DNA from: Rhodobacteraceae bacterium NBU2976
Lineage (GTDB): Bacteria; Pseudomonadota; Alphaproteobacteria; Rhodobacterales; Rhodobacteraceae
DNA: 64,000 nt
Assembly (NCBI GenBank): GCA_023630215.1
Contig: JALPRQ010000001.1
Location: 1,798,001 to 1,862,000, forward strand
Direction of reading: 5' to 3'
Position 1 is the first letter of the stretch; each line of letters begins with the position of its first letter. Of the stretch, positions 18,302 to 26,920 are shown piece by piece. The position numbers and the translations under genes were made by a program. The notes beneath the pieces were generated by a model. It did not search any database. It was not told the origin of the DNA and was given only the letters and a program-made list of their open reading frames with translations.

Positions 18302-19281
18302 CGCCGGGTGTCCGGGCGGCGGAGGCGTTCAGTCACCTCGGCCATGATCGAAATGGCGATTTCAGCGGGGGAGATGGAGCCAATGTCTGCCCCAATGGGC
18401 GCGTGGATTTTACGCAGATCCTCGGTGCTTAGCCCGTCGGCCAACAGCCTTTCGATGCGTTTGCCGTGTGTTCGGCGCGACCCAAGGCAACCGAGGTAGA
18501 ACGCATCCGACGCGAGGGCTGCCTTGATCGCCGGATCGTCGATTTTCGGGTCATGGGTCAATGTCACAACAGCGCAGCGGGCGTCCAGCTTCGCACCCGT
18601 CAACACATCATCTGGCCAGTCGTGGCTGATGGTTTCGCCGGGAAACCGGGTTTCGGAGCCGAAGGCCTCTCGCGGGTCGATCAGCATCGTGTCATATCCG
18701 GCGAGGCGCGCCATGGGTAGCAGGGCTTGGGCGATATGGACGGCACCGACGACAAACATCCGCAAGGGCGGGTTGTGAATGCCGATAAACCAGTCGCCCT
18801 CGAATCCTGATTTGTTGGTGCGATACAGCTCGGCCAATTCGGGTTCGTCCGTGCCGATCTTGCGGGTCCAGTCGGCGGTGTTGACGATATAAGCGGCGGG
18901 TTGACGGTTGGCGCGGCGTGTGACCAGTTCCTCCAGCAGCGCGACCTCTGGCCCCTGCCCGACACCCAGTGGTTCGACCAGAACGCGGATGGTTCCGCCG
19001 CAAGCAAGGCCGACCGAAAAGGCCTCTTCGTTCGTGATGCCATATTCCAGAATGCGGGGTTTGCCGTCGGCAAGCGCGTCAATGGCTTCGGTCACGACGG
19101 CCCCCTCAACACAGCCGCCCGAGACGGAGCCGACAAATTCGCTTTTGTCATTAATCGCCAACATGGACCCGACGGGGCGCGGCGCGGACCCCCATGTTTC
19201 GATCACGGTGGCAAGGGCGACGCCCTTGCCCGCGCGGTGCCACATCAGGGCCTGTTCAGGGATCTGGTCGAAATTTTCCAT
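18298..19281 (-). CDS. xdhC: XdhC/CoxI-family molybdoenzyme maturation protein
   Basis: Chaperone that binds the molybdenum cofactor, promotes its sulfuration and inserts it into xanthine dehydrogenase-type enzymes. It has 327 residues: an N-terminal CoxI domain (ALATVIETWGSAPRPVGSML, GSVSGGCVEGAVV) and a C-terminal Rossmann domain (MFVVGAVHIAQALLPMARLAGYD). The GGCVEG cysteine is conserved in the family. It is the first clear molybdoenzyme gene in this transcription unit, overlapping mocA by 4 bases and starting 18 bases after the HAD phosphatase gene. Confidence 0.9.
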   Translation of the reverse strand: MENFDQIPEQALMWHRAGKGVALATVIETWGSAPRPVGSMLAINDKSEFVGSVSGGCVEGAVVTEAIDALADGKPRILEYGITNEEAFSVGLACGGTIRVLVEPLGVGQGPEVALLEELVTRRANRQPAAYIVNTADWTRKIGTDEPELAELYRTNKSGFEGDWFIGIHNPPLRMFVVGAVHIAQALLPMARLAGYDTMLIDPREAFGSETRFPGETISHDWPDDVLTGAKLDARCAVVTLTHDPKIDDPAIKAALASDAFYLGCLGSRRTHGKRIERLLADGLSTEDLRKIHAPIGADIGSISPAEIAISIMAEVTERLRRPDTRR

Positions 19282-19299
19282 GACGAACAGATAGGCCGA

Positions 19300-20199
19300 T
19301 CAGGTCGTGCGCGCAATATAGTCTGGGATGATGCCAGAGGTTTCGATGTAAGGCGCAACGTCGAAACCTTTGAACAGGCCGTGATCGGTGACCAGCACCG
19401 TTTTCACCCCTGCGGCGCGGCCACCCAGCACATCGGTGTGAAGCGTATCCCCTACCATGGCGATCCGCGCGCGAGGGATCGCGGGGTCGAGTTTTGCCAG
19501 CGCAATGTCATACACGTTGCCAAAGGGTTTCCCGTAGAAAGCGGGCTTTATGCCCGTCGCACGCGCCAGTTCATGGGCATACCAGCCGGGTTCCAGCGAA
19601 AACGCGGTTTCCTGTGGCGCGATGATGTCCGGGTTGCCGACAAGGATCGGGCGTGGCCGGCGTTCCAGCGCACGAAGAAGGCGGGATTGGCGGTCCGCGT
19701 TCCATTCTAGGATCGAGAGGAGCGCGAATCCGTCGGCCCAATCATAGACCGCGTCGTCATCCTGTAGCTGACGGCAAGTTTTGGGAAATGTGTCGAGTTC
19801 TGAAAACCCCGCCGCCATCACGCCCCAGTTCTCCTCTGCCCGTGTGGCGAGGCCGATCAGCATGGCATCGCGGCTAGAGACGACATTCTCGCGCGTGAAA
19901 TCATAACCAAGGCGTTGATATTTTTCGACCGACAGGCGCGTTGGTGCCCCTGCCCCGTTGGTCAGCACAACCACATGCTTGCCCGCCGCCTGCAGCGCCG
20001 CAACCGTTTCGGGCGCACCCGGCACGGGGTTGCCGCCGACATTCAGAACGCCAAACGCATCCAGCAGGAATGCATCGAAGTCGTCTGCGATGTCCAACAG
20101 GCTGTTGATATGGTGCGGCCTGCCCGCGAATTCGGCGGCGGGCAGCGTATCGCGCACCCGTTCATATTGCCCAAAAGCCCAATCTGCGTTGATGGTCAT
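19300..20199 (-). CDS. HAD-superfamily class IIA hydrolase (TIGR01459-like)
   Basis: Putative phosphatase of 299 residues. The nucleophile motif is LLDAFGVLNVG (about residues 36-46), followed by the class IIA cap and VLTNGAGAP, the Lys-containing stretch FYGKPFGNVYDIAL, and the acidic motif MVGDTLHTDVLGG near residue 240. This resembles the NagD-like TIGR01459 group; the substrate is unknown. ATG 20199 has a GAGAGGG site, so I prefer it over the ATG at 20250, which would run through the hairpin at 20232-20261. It lies 18 bases before xdhC and may be cotranscribed with the molybdoenzyme genes. Confidence 0.85.
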   Translation of the reverse strand: MTINADWAFGQYERVRDTLPAAEFAGRPHHINSLLDIADDFDAFLLDAFGVLNVGGNPVPGAPETVAALQAAGKHVVVLTNGAGAPTRLSVEKYQRLGYDFTRENVVSSRDAMLIGLATRAEENWGVMAAGFSELDTFPKTCRQLQDDDAVYDWADGFALLSILEWNADRQSRLLRALERRPRPILVGNPDIIAPQETAFSLEPGWYAHELARATGIKPAFYGKPFGNVYDIALAKLDPAIPRARIAMVGDTLHTDVLGGRAAGVKTVLVTDHGLFKGFDVAPYIETSGIIPDYIARTT

Positions 20200-20231
20200 A
20201 TGCCCTCTCTTTCCGGGGCTCACATACGACA

Positions 20232-20267
20232 CGGCCCGACCTATTTCCATAGGTCGGGCCGCTTTTT
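20232..20267 (+). terminator. Strong hairpin between the sugar-binding protein and HAD genes
   Basis: A perfect 13-bp stem (20232-20244 with 20249-20261, arms CGGCCCGACCTAT / ATAGGTCGGGCCG) closes a 4-base loop TTCC. The T-run (TTTTT, 20263-20267) follows it on the plus strand, while the flanking genes are both on the minus strand. On the minus strand the hairpin follows the binding-protein stop but has no U-tract. It may terminate antisense transcription, or protect the 3' end of the binding-protein mRNA. Confidence 0.7.
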
Positions 20268-20285
20268 GTTTGGATTTCCCGCGTC

Positions 20286-21227
20286 TTAGAACGGGCTGTC
20301 CGGATAGTAGAATTTATCGGCATTTTCCGGTGTGATCAGCACGGAACCGATGATGAAGTCGCCCGAAACCGGCGCGGTGGACACGAAGTTCAGCGCGGTC
20401 AGTTCGATGGCGGTTGCAATCATCGACGGCGGATAGGTCACGTCAGCCGGGATCATGGTGTCACCGTCGCGAACACGGGCCACCATTTCTTTCATCCCGG
20501 CACCACCCAGAACGAACTGGATGTCATCGCGGCCTGCGGCCTCGATCGCAGCAAGAACACCGATGGCCATGTCGTCGTCAGACGCCCAAACCGCGTCGAT
20601 CTGCGGATATTTGGACAGAAAGTCCTGCATCACGGTGAAGCTGTCGTCACGGTTCCAGTTGCCGTGCTCCATGGCGAGGATTTCGATACCCGAACCCTCG
20701 ATGGCGGACTGGAAGCCCTCGACACGTTCATTGTCGATGGTGGTCGGGATACCGCGCAGAACGACGATATTACCCCCGTCTGGCATCTTCGACACCATGT
20801 ATTCGCCCGATGTGACACCGAAGCCGGGGTTGTCACCGGCGACATACAGATCCTCGATCCCTTCTTCGGACAGACCACGGTCAACAACTGTGACCCACGC
20901 ACCGCTGTCGGCGACACCTTTGACCGGGCCAGTCAGTGGCTCGGATTCAAACGGCAGAACGACAAGCGCGGAGATGTTGCGGGTGGCAACCATATCCTCG
21001 ATATCGTTGACCTGCTTCGCCGGGTCAGATGCTGTTGCCAGCACGAAGTCCAGCTCGGGATAGGTGGCTTCCAGACGGTCAACCGCTTCCTGCGCGTGGA
21101 AGTTCATACCCCCTGCCCAGCCATGAGTTGCCGCCGGGATCGACACACCGATCACGGTTTGTGCAGCCGCTGGAACAGCCGCAATTGCTGCCAGCGTCAC
21201 TGCGCCTAGTAGATGTTTCATACCCAT
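20286..21227 (-). CDS. Sugar ABC importer periplasmic binding protein (RbsB-like, family 4)
   Basis: Periplasmic receptor of a ribose/galactose-type importer. The 313-residue precursor has a signal peptide ending AAIAAVPAAAQ, with cleavage before or after Gln. The mature part follows the Peripla_BP_4 fold: VIGVSIPAATHGWAGGMNFHAQ at the N-terminus, then DIEDMVATRNISALVVLPF, and VWASDDDMAIGVLAAIEAAGR in the second lobe. The start at 21227 has a GGAG site 7 bases away; the ATG two codons later is also possible. The gene is third in the unit ATPase-permease-binding protein. The sugar is unknown. Confidence 0.9.
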   Translation of the reverse strand: MGMKHLLGAVTLAAIAAVPAAAQTVIGVSIPAATHGWAGGMNFHAQEAVDRLEATYPELDFVLATASDPAKQVNDIEDMVATRNISALVVLPFESEPLTGPVKGVADSGAWVTVVDRGLSEEGIEDLYVAGDNPGFGVTSGEYMVSKMPDGGNIVVLRGIPTTIDNERVEGFQSAIEGSGIEILAMEHGNWNRDDSFTVMQDFLSKYPQIDAVWASDDDMAIGVLAAIEAAGRDDIQFVLGGAGMKEMVARVRDGDTMIPADVTYPPSMIATAIELTALNFVSTAPVSGDFIIGSVLITPENADKFYYPDSPF

Positions 21228-21273
21228 TTGGGTTCTCCTCCCTTAAAATGGCCCTGTCGGACCGGTTACATGA

Positions 21274-22236
21274 CTACCGCGATGCCCGTTTTTCACGTTG
21301 CAGCACGACGGCCAGAATGATGATGACGCCTTGGATAGCGCCGTTGAGATAGGGGCTGACATAGTCGGTCAGGTTCAGAAGGTTGCCGATCAGGCTAAGG
21401 ATCAGAACCCCGATGACCGTCCCCCAGACACGGCCAAAGCCCCCCTGTAGTGTCGTGCCGCCGATGATCACGGCCGCAATGGCTTCCAGTTCCCACAGCA
21501 CACCGGTGGAACTGGAGGCAGAGCCGAGGCGCGGCACATACATGATGGTCGCGACACCGACGAGCACACCTAAGATAACGTAGGTAGCCGTGCGCACACG
21601 ATCAACATGCACGGCGGAATAGCGGGCCACTTGTTCGTTCGAGCCGATCGCAGCACAATGGCGACCATAGGCCGTGTAACGCATGGCGATCTCGCCAAGG
21701 ATGGCCACGATGGCAAACACGATAATCGGCCAGGAAATGCCCAAAATGCCGTCGTAATAGACCGGGCGGTAGAAAGTGCGCATATCAAAATCGAGGCTGA
21801 TGGTCCCCCCATCCGCCAGCCACGTCACGAGCGAGCGGAAAATGCCAAGACCGCCAAGGGTCACAATAAACGCCTCGATCCGCATTTTGGTGATCAACAG
21901 GCCATTCAAAAGCCCCGCCACAAACCCCAGTGCCAGCGCTGCGGCCATACCGATCAACACAACGCCGACCGTGACCCCCATCGACGGGATCAGGTAGTTC
22001 ATGATCAGGATCATCACACCAGCGATAAACGCGGCCATGGACCCGACCGACAGGTCCAGTCCACCGGTGGTGATGACGAAGGTCATGCCGACCGCAATGA
22101 TGCCGATAAAGGCTGAGCGCGACAGCACGTTGGTGATGTTGGCCGCACTTAAAAAATTCTCGTTCATGAAGGCACCGGCGACGCACAGTACGATCAGCGC
22201 GATGATGGGGCCCCAGACTTTCAGGTCAAACTTCAT
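21274..22236 (-). CDS. Sugar ABC importer permease (RbsC-like)
   Basis: Inner-membrane permease of the ribose-type importer, 320 residues with about nine or ten hydrophobic segments. The motif MTFVITTGGLDLSVGSMAAF (about residues 51-70) is the conserved RbsC/XylH/BPD_transp_2 signature, and the C-terminal ATIMYVPRLGSASSSTGVLWELEAIAAVIIGGTTLQGGFGR region matches the same family. It overlaps the ATPase gene by 11 bases and is followed after 46 bases by the binding protein gene. Confidence 0.92.
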   Translation of the reverse strand: MKFDLKVWGPIIALIVLCVAGAFMNENFLSAANITNVLSRSAFIGIIAVGMTFVITTGGLDLSVGSMAAFIAGVMILIMNYLIPSMGVTVGVVLIGMAAALALGFVAGLLNGLLITKMRIEAFIVTLGGLGIFRSLVTWLADGGTISLDFDMRTFYRPVYYDGILGISWPIIVFAIVAILGEIAMRYTAYGRHCAAIGSNEQVARYSAVHVDRVRTATYVILGVLVGVATIMYVPRLGSASSSTGVLWELEAIAAVIIGGTTLQGGFGRVWGTVIGVLILSLIGNLLNLTDYVSPYLNGAIQGVIIILAVVLQREKRASR

Positions 22237-23761
22237 TATTCGTTCCGCTCGTTATACCCATTGCCAGTTTTACAATGGTGTCCTCGTTCACATCCTCACC
22301 GCTGACCTCGCCCGCAACACGGCCAAGGCGCATGACCATCACCCGATTGGCGAGGCCGATCACCTCGGCCATTTCGGACGAGATGACGATGATGCTTTTG
22401 CCCTCGCCCGCCAGACGGTGGATGAATTCGTAGATTTGTTGCTTGGTGCCGATGTCGATGCCGCGCGTGGGTTCGTCGATGATCACAATGTCGGGGTCCG
22501 CCAGCATGGTTTTCGCCAGCAGCAGCTTTTGCTGGTTGCCGCCGGACAGGTTGCCGACTTTCACGTCGCGATATGGCGCGCGGATGTCAAATTCGGTGAT
22601 GGCCTTATCCAGCGCCGCTTCCTCGGCCTTGCCGTCAATCAGGACGTTGGAGAATTGCGACAGTGCAAGCAGTGTCAGGTTTTGGCGCATGCCTTGGTTC
22701 AACAATAAACCACGCGCCTTTCGGTCCTCGGTCAGGTAAACGATCCCGGCCTTGCGGGCGTCATCGACGTTGCGGATGCGCAGCGGTTCACCGTTCAGTG
22801 TGACGGTGCCGGTGGCCGCGCGCGCTCCGACCAACCCCTCCATCAATTCCGTTCTGCCCGATCCGATTAGTCCCGCGATGCCGAGGATTTCCCCCCGCCG
22901 CAGTGTGAAGCTGGCATTTTCAACGTAGCGAGGGACCGCCATATTGGCGACCTCCAGCACAACGTCGCCCGCCTCGGTGCGTTTTGGCGGAAACAGGTTC
23001 GACATCTCGCGCCCCACCATGGCAGTTGCCATGTCTTCCTCGGACAGGTCGCTTGCAGGGGCCGTCAGGACGTGGCGACCGTCGCGCAGGACCGTCACGC
23101 GGTCGGCGATGCGTTTGACCTCCTCTAACTTGTGGGAGGTATAGAGGATCGCAACCCCTTCGGCCCTTAGGCGGTCCACCTGTTTGAACAGAACTTCAGC
23201 CTCGGCACTGGTCAGGGCCGCGGTCGGCTCGTCCATGATCAGGACGCGGGCGTTGCGGGACAGCGCCTTGGAAATCTCTACCATTTGCATTTCTGGCACT
23301 GAAATCTCGGAAATACGCGCACGTGGCGAGACGTTTGTTTCCAACTGCGCCAGCAGATCGCGCGTGCGGTCACGCATGGTTTTCTGATCGAGCAGAAAGC
23401 CTTTCTTCAGCTCTCGCCCCAGAAAAACGTTTTCTTCGACGGTCAATTGTTCGGCAAGGTTGAATTCCTGGTGGATCAGTTCAACGCCTTCGTTTTCCGC
23501 ATCCTCGGCTGAATGAAATACAACCGGTTTGCCGTCGAGGATGATCTCTCCCTCGCTGGCACCGATATAGCCCGTCATGATTTTCATGGTCGTCGATTTG
23601 CCCGCACCGTTCTCGCCAATAAGGGCGTGAACCTCGCCGGGGCGAAGGTCGAAATTCAGGTCGAACAATACCTGAACAGGACCAAAGAAACGGGACACGT
23701 TTCTTAATTCCAGAACAGGCGCACTTTCACCCTGCGTCACCATTTGCGCGTTCGCCTGCAT
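22226..23761 (-). CDS. Sugar ABC importer double-domain ATPase (RbsA/MglA-like)
   Basis: A 511-residue ATPase with two fused nucleotide-binding domains, as in RbsA, MglA and XylG. Domain 1 has Walker A GENGAGKST, a signature region ISVPEMQMVEISKAL and Walker B VLIMDEPTAAL. Domain 2 has the usual degenerate Walker A GLIGSGRTEL, signature LSGGNQQKLLLAK and Walker B IVIIDEPTRGID. The chosen ATG lies directly after GGGGGGAG; an in-frame ATG six codons later is an alternative. It is the first gene of the unit and is divergent from the RNA methyltransferase gene, with a 123-base AT-rich gap. Confidence 0.92.
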   Translation of the reverse strand: MQANAQMVTQGESAPVLELRNVSRFFGPVQVLFDLNFDLRPGEVHALIGENGAGKSTTMKIMTGYIGASEGEIILDGKPVVFHSAEDAENEGVELIHQEFNLAEQLTVEENVFLGRELKKGFLLDQKTMRDRTRDLLAQLETNVSPRARISEISVPEMQMVEISKALSRNARVLIMDEPTAALTSAEAEVLFKQVDRLRAEGVAILYTSHKLEEVKRIADRVTVLRDGRHVLTAPASDLSEEDMATAMVGREMSNLFPPKRTEAGDVVLEVANMAVPRYVENASFTLRRGEILGIAGLIGSGRTELMEGLVGARAATGTVTLNGEPLRIRNVDDARKAGIVYLTEDRKARGLLLNQGMRQNLTLLALSQFSNVLIDGKAEEAALDKAITEFDIRAPYRDVKVGNLSGGNQQKLLLAKTMLADPDIVIIDEPTRGIDIGTKQQIYEFIHRLAGEGKSIIVISSEMAEVIGLANRVMVMRLGRVAGEVSGEDVNEDTIVKLAMGITSGTNNEV

Positions 23762-23831
23762 CTCCCCCCAGACGTAATTTTTTACTAATTAAAATTATCT
23801 TACGGATCGAAAATATTACTGGCAAGAGATT

Positions 23832-23854
23832 TTCAAGATTTTCCTGATCTTGAA
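23832..23854. promoter_or_regulatory. Inverted repeat in the rbsA-like / RNA methyltransferase divergent gap
   Basis: TTCAAGAT (23832-23839) and ATCTTGAA (23847-23854) form a perfect 8-bp inverted repeat with a 7-base spacer. The half-site centres are 15 bases apart, compatible with a dimeric regulator but also with an RNA hairpin. It lies about 70 bases upstream of the sugar transporter ATPase start and 30 bases upstream of the methyltransferase start. No regulator gene is adjacent, so the binder is unknown. Confidence 0.4.
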
Positions 23855-23884
23855 CAATGCGCATCACAATCGCATAGAGGGGGA

Positions 23885-25099
23885 ATGAGTCACAAGATTA
23901 CCTCTTTATCAGTGCATGGTGACGGCATAGCCGATGGGCCGATTTATGCCCCCTTTACCTTGCCTGGTGAACGTATCGATGGATCGATAGCGGACAACCG
24001 GATTGATGCGCCGGTGATCCTTACGCCGTCCGGGGATCGCGTCAAAGCCCCCTGCTCGCATTTTCGGCGATGTGGTGGATGCGCGATGCAACATGCCTCG
24101 GACGGATTCCTTGCCCGATGGAAGGCTAATGTGGTTCGACAAGCACTGGTTGCACATGATATTTCGACGGATATTCGTGAAACGCTAACCTCACCGCCCA
24201 TGTCTCGACGCCGCGCGGCCTTTTCCGGACGACGGACCAAAAACGGGGCGATTGTCGGATTTCACCTGCGTGCGTCGACAACGGTGATTCCCATTCCCAA
24301 TTGTGTGCTGCTGACGCCGGGTTTGCTGGCCATCATCCCCTATTTGGAACAGATGACAATTTTGGGCGCTTCACGCAAAGCGGAACTTACGCTGGTTGTC
24401 ACAGAAACCGAAAATGGTCCCGATGTGGTGGTCGAGGGGGCCAAGACAGCCGACATCACGCTGCTAGGACAGTTGGCAGAACTGGTCGAGGCGGCCCGAA
24501 TCAGCCGATTGACATGGAATGGCGAAATTGTTGCACAGCGCGCGCCCCCCTTGATCATTCTTGGAGGTGTGCAGGTGCAGCTACCCGCCGGGGCATTCCT
24601 GCAAGCAACCGAACACGGGCAGTCCATGCTGATCGAACAGGTCCGCAAGATTGTCGGCACCGCCAATCCGGTGCTCGACCTGTTTGCCGGGTGCGGGACA
24701 TTTTCTTTGCCTTTGGCGCAAACAACCTCTGTTCATGCCGTTGAAGGTGATGGCGAGATGATGAAGACGCTGGACCGGGCGCAACGTAACGCGACCGGGT
24801 TGAAACCTCTTACGACAGAAACGCGTGATTTGTTTCGAAACCCTGTTTTGCCAGAAGAATTGGAGCGGTTCGCTGCCGTGATCATTGATCCGCCACGCGC
24901 GGGCGCAGAAGCGCAAACCGAAATGCTGGCAAACAGCAGGGTTGAAACGATCGCCAGTGTTTCGTGCAATCCCATCACCTTTGCCCGCGATGCCAAACGT
25001 CTAGTGGAGGGGGGATATCACCTTGATTGGGTGCAGCCCGTTGATCAGTTCCGCTGGTCGGCACATGTCGAACTGGTCGCGCAATTCAAACGTGTTTGA
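23885..25099 (+). CDS. SAM-dependent RNA uracil-C5 methyltransferase (TrmA/RumA family)
   Basis: Probably methylates uracil C5 in tRNA or rRNA. The 404 residues begin with a short TRAM-like domain, then four cysteines of a 4Fe-4S cluster: CSHFRRCGGCAMQHA supplies three and a later cysteine the fourth. The SAM site is VLDLFAGCGTFSLPLA, the catalytic region IIDPPRAGAEAQ, and the nucleophile Cys is in ASVSCNPITFARDAKRL. Rhodobacteraceae proteins of this type are shorter than E. coli RlmD; whether the target is 23S rRNA or tRNA is open. A GGGGG site precedes the ATG. Confidence 0.88.
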   Translation: MSHKITSLSVHGDGIADGPIYAPFTLPGERIDGSIADNRIDAPVILTPSGDRVKAPCSHFRRCGGCAMQHASDGFLARWKANVVRQALVAHDISTDIRETLTSPPMSRRRAAFSGRRTKNGAIVGFHLRASTTVIPIPNCVLLTPGLLAIIPYLEQMTILGASRKAELTLVVTETENGPDVVVEGAKTADITLLGQLAELVEAARISRLTWNGEIVAQRAPPLIILGGVQVQLPAGAFLQATEHGQSMLIEQVRKIVGTANPVLDLFAGCGTFSLPLAQTTSVHAVEGDGEMMKTLDRAQRNATGLKPLTTETRDLFRNPVLPEELERFAAVIIDPPRAGAEAQTEMLANSRVETIASVSCNPITFARDAKRLVEGGYHLDWVQPVDQFRWSAHVELVAQFKRV

Positions 25100-25148
25100 C
25101 TTTTTTGCGTTGGTCGCGCAGCGTATTGTAAAGCTATGGAGAAAAATG

Positions 25149-25340
25149 ATGGCAACATATGAATGCAAGGTCTGCGGAATGTCGGTGAACGCCACCTGTG
25201 GCAAATGTGATGCGCCGCTGGAAAACGGAACCCTGAAAACCGATGATGGGCGCGAAGTTCAGATCTCGGAGTGCCCTAACGGCCATGGCAAGATAAAGTC
25301 GCCAATGTGCTGTGGACAGGATATGACCTGCTCGATCTAA
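25149..25340 (+). CDS. Small zinc-ribbon protein
   Basis: A 63-residue protein with four cysteine groups: CKVCG, CGKCDAP, ECPNGHG and MCCGQDMTC. The spacing of two CxxC pairs and later Cys/His suggests a zinc ribbon. ATG codons at 25146 and 25149 are both served by GGAG at 25138-25141; the second gives the better spacing. It lies 49 bases after the RNA methyltransferase gene on the same strand and may be cotranscribed. Function is unknown; similar small proteins occur in Rhodobacteraceae. Confidence 0.7.
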   Translation: MATYECKVCGMSVNATCGKCDAPLENGTLKTDDGREVQISECPNGHGKIKSPMCCGQDMTCSI

Positions 25341-25743
25341 TTCCCGGTGTGCGCGGCGACACAGATCGCACGCGAGGCGTTGCGAAAATACCTTCCCGCT
25401 TTGGATATTGGGGCTGCAGTCTTCGCTGAATGAGTGGGGTAGGACTGGCGGTTGTTTTTCCGATATGACACGCCAAAATCCGAAAATACGAATGTCATTC
25501 AGACAGGATGTTGCCTGTTGTTTGTGTGACTTTATCGCTACATTTTCAGGGTCAAAAAAAATTCATGCGTGGGCAGCATTTTTCCTCTTGCGTCGACTCG
25601 AATTCGCCCCTAAATGCCCCGCCATAGACGCCAACGCACGCGCCTCTGGCCTTGGGACAAAGTCCACCGTGTTTACGTAGCGACGGTAACGTCTCCGTTT
25701 TGAACTGAGCGGTCATATATGGCCGGGTCTTATGGAGATGACC
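25341..25743 (+). promoter_or_regulatory. Long untranslated leader of the decarboxylase gene, candidate speF-type RNA element
   Basis: About 400 bases without a plausible gene lie upstream of an ornithine/lysine decarboxylase gene. Near its end two pairings compete: ACCGT (25666-25670) can pair with ACGGT (25683-25687), while ACGG (25683-25686) can instead pair with CCGT (25695-25698), just before TTTT. GACG/CGTC (25682-25685 / 25690-25693) also forms a small hairpin with a GTAA loop. Alphaproteobacterial speF-type decarboxylase genes are known to carry a structured leader (Rfam speF). I could not test a match, and the stems are short. Confidence 0.35.
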
Positions 25744-26916
25744 ATGAACGCATACGTAACCGACTTTGTCGGCGGCGACCGTATCGCCACCCCTTCGACT
25801 GTTGAAAATTTTATTCGTTCGACCGTTTTTGACCGGCCAACGCTGGTTCTGGACACCAATCTGGTGGCCCAGCAATATCACGCGCTGAAAGCGGGTTTGG
25901 GGCAGGCTCATATCCATTATGCGGTCAAAGCGAACCCAACCCGCGAGATCATCGAAACGCTGGTCAATCTGGGATCTCACTTCGACGCAGCCTCGCGTGG
26001 GGAAATCGAGCTGTGCCTGTCGCTCGGCGCTGCGCCCGAGGACATTTCCTTTGGCAATACCGTGAAAAAAGTGGCCGACATCGCGTTTGCCCATCACGCG
26101 GGAATTGACCTGTTTGCCGCAGACGCTGAAGAAGAGCTGGACAAGATTGCCGAGCACGCGCCCGGCTCACAGGTTTATATCCGCCTGCTCGTCGAAAATT
26201 CCGAAGCTGACTGGCCGCTGTCGCGCAAATTCGGCTGTGCCCGCGATAAGGCGCTTTCGCTGCTCGGCTATGCTGAACGGGTGGGTCTTCGACCTGTTGG
26301 GTTCTCTTTCCATGTTGGCTCGCAAACGCGTCGCGCGGAAATGTGGCGTGGCACGCTGGATCAGGTTGCGGCTATCTGGGCAGACGCCAAAGCCGCTGGT
26401 TTCGCGCTGGATCTGTTGAATATTGGTGGTGGGTTCCCAGCATTCTATGGCGAAGAAATTCAGCACCCGTCGCGCTATGCCGCGGACGTGATGGCGCTGG
26501 TGCAGGAGCGTTTCGGAAATGTCGCCCGTGTTATGGCAGAACCGGGTCGCGGCCTCGTTGCCGAAGCCGGTATGATCGCTGCCGAAGTGCTGCTGGTCTC
26601 GAAAAAATCCGAGAATGATCTGCACCGTTGGGTTTACCTCGACATTGGCAAATTCTCGGGTCTGGCTGAAACCATGGACGAGGCAATCCGCTATCAGTTC
26701 ACCACGGATCGCGACCACGAAGCGACCGGCCCGTGCATTCTGGCAGGTCCGTCCTGTGACAGCGCCGACGTTTTGTACGAAAAACGCCCGGTTCAGCTGC
26801 CGATTGGATTGAAAGCCGGCGACCGGATAATCATCCGCAACTGTGGCGCTTATACCTCCAGCTACAGCTCGATCGGTTTCAACGGCTTCCCGCCGCTGGA
26901 CGTCGTCGTTATCTGA
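25744..26916 (+). CDS. Ornithine/lysine decarboxylase, fold-type III PLP enzyme
   Basis: Decarboxylates ornithine (or lysine) to putrescine (or cadaverine), feeding polyamine synthesis. The 390-residue protein shows the PLP lysine Lys62 in HYAVKANP, HVGSQT at 190-195, the phosphate-binding GGGFP at 228-232, EPGRG at 266-270, and the active-site Cys338 in GPSCDSADVLY, with the conserved YSSIGFNGF near the end. ATG 25744 is preferred over in-frame ATGs at 25732 and 25738 because GGAG (25734-25737) lies 6 bases upstream of it. The gene is convergent with, and 4 bases from, the glycan locus. Confidence 0.92.
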   Translation: MNAYVTDFVGGDRIATPSTVENFIRSTVFDRPTLVLDTNLVAQQYHALKAGLGQAHIHYAVKANPTREIIETLVNLGSHFDAASRGEIELCLSLGAAPEDISFGNTVKKVADIAFAHHAGIDLFAADAEEELDKIAEHAPGSQVYIRLLVENSEADWPLSRKFGCARDKALSLLGYAERVGLRPVGFSFHVGSQTRRAEMWRGTLDQVAAIWADAKAAGFALDLLNIGGGFPAFYGEEIQHPSRYAADVMALVQERFGNVARVMAEPGRGLVAEAGMIAAEVLLVSKKSENDLHRWVYLDIGKFSGLAETMDEAIRYQFTTDRDHEATGPCILAGPSCDSADVLYEKRPVQLPIGLKAGDRIIIRNCGAYTSSYSSIGFNGFPPLDVVVI

Positions 26917-26920
26917 ACTC

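Noticed and set aside
25341-25731. Small coding frame in the decarboxylase leader (25408-25680, plus strand)
   Set aside because: Composition is unlike neighbouring proteins, no ribosome site was found, and the opposite-strand frame is equally open.
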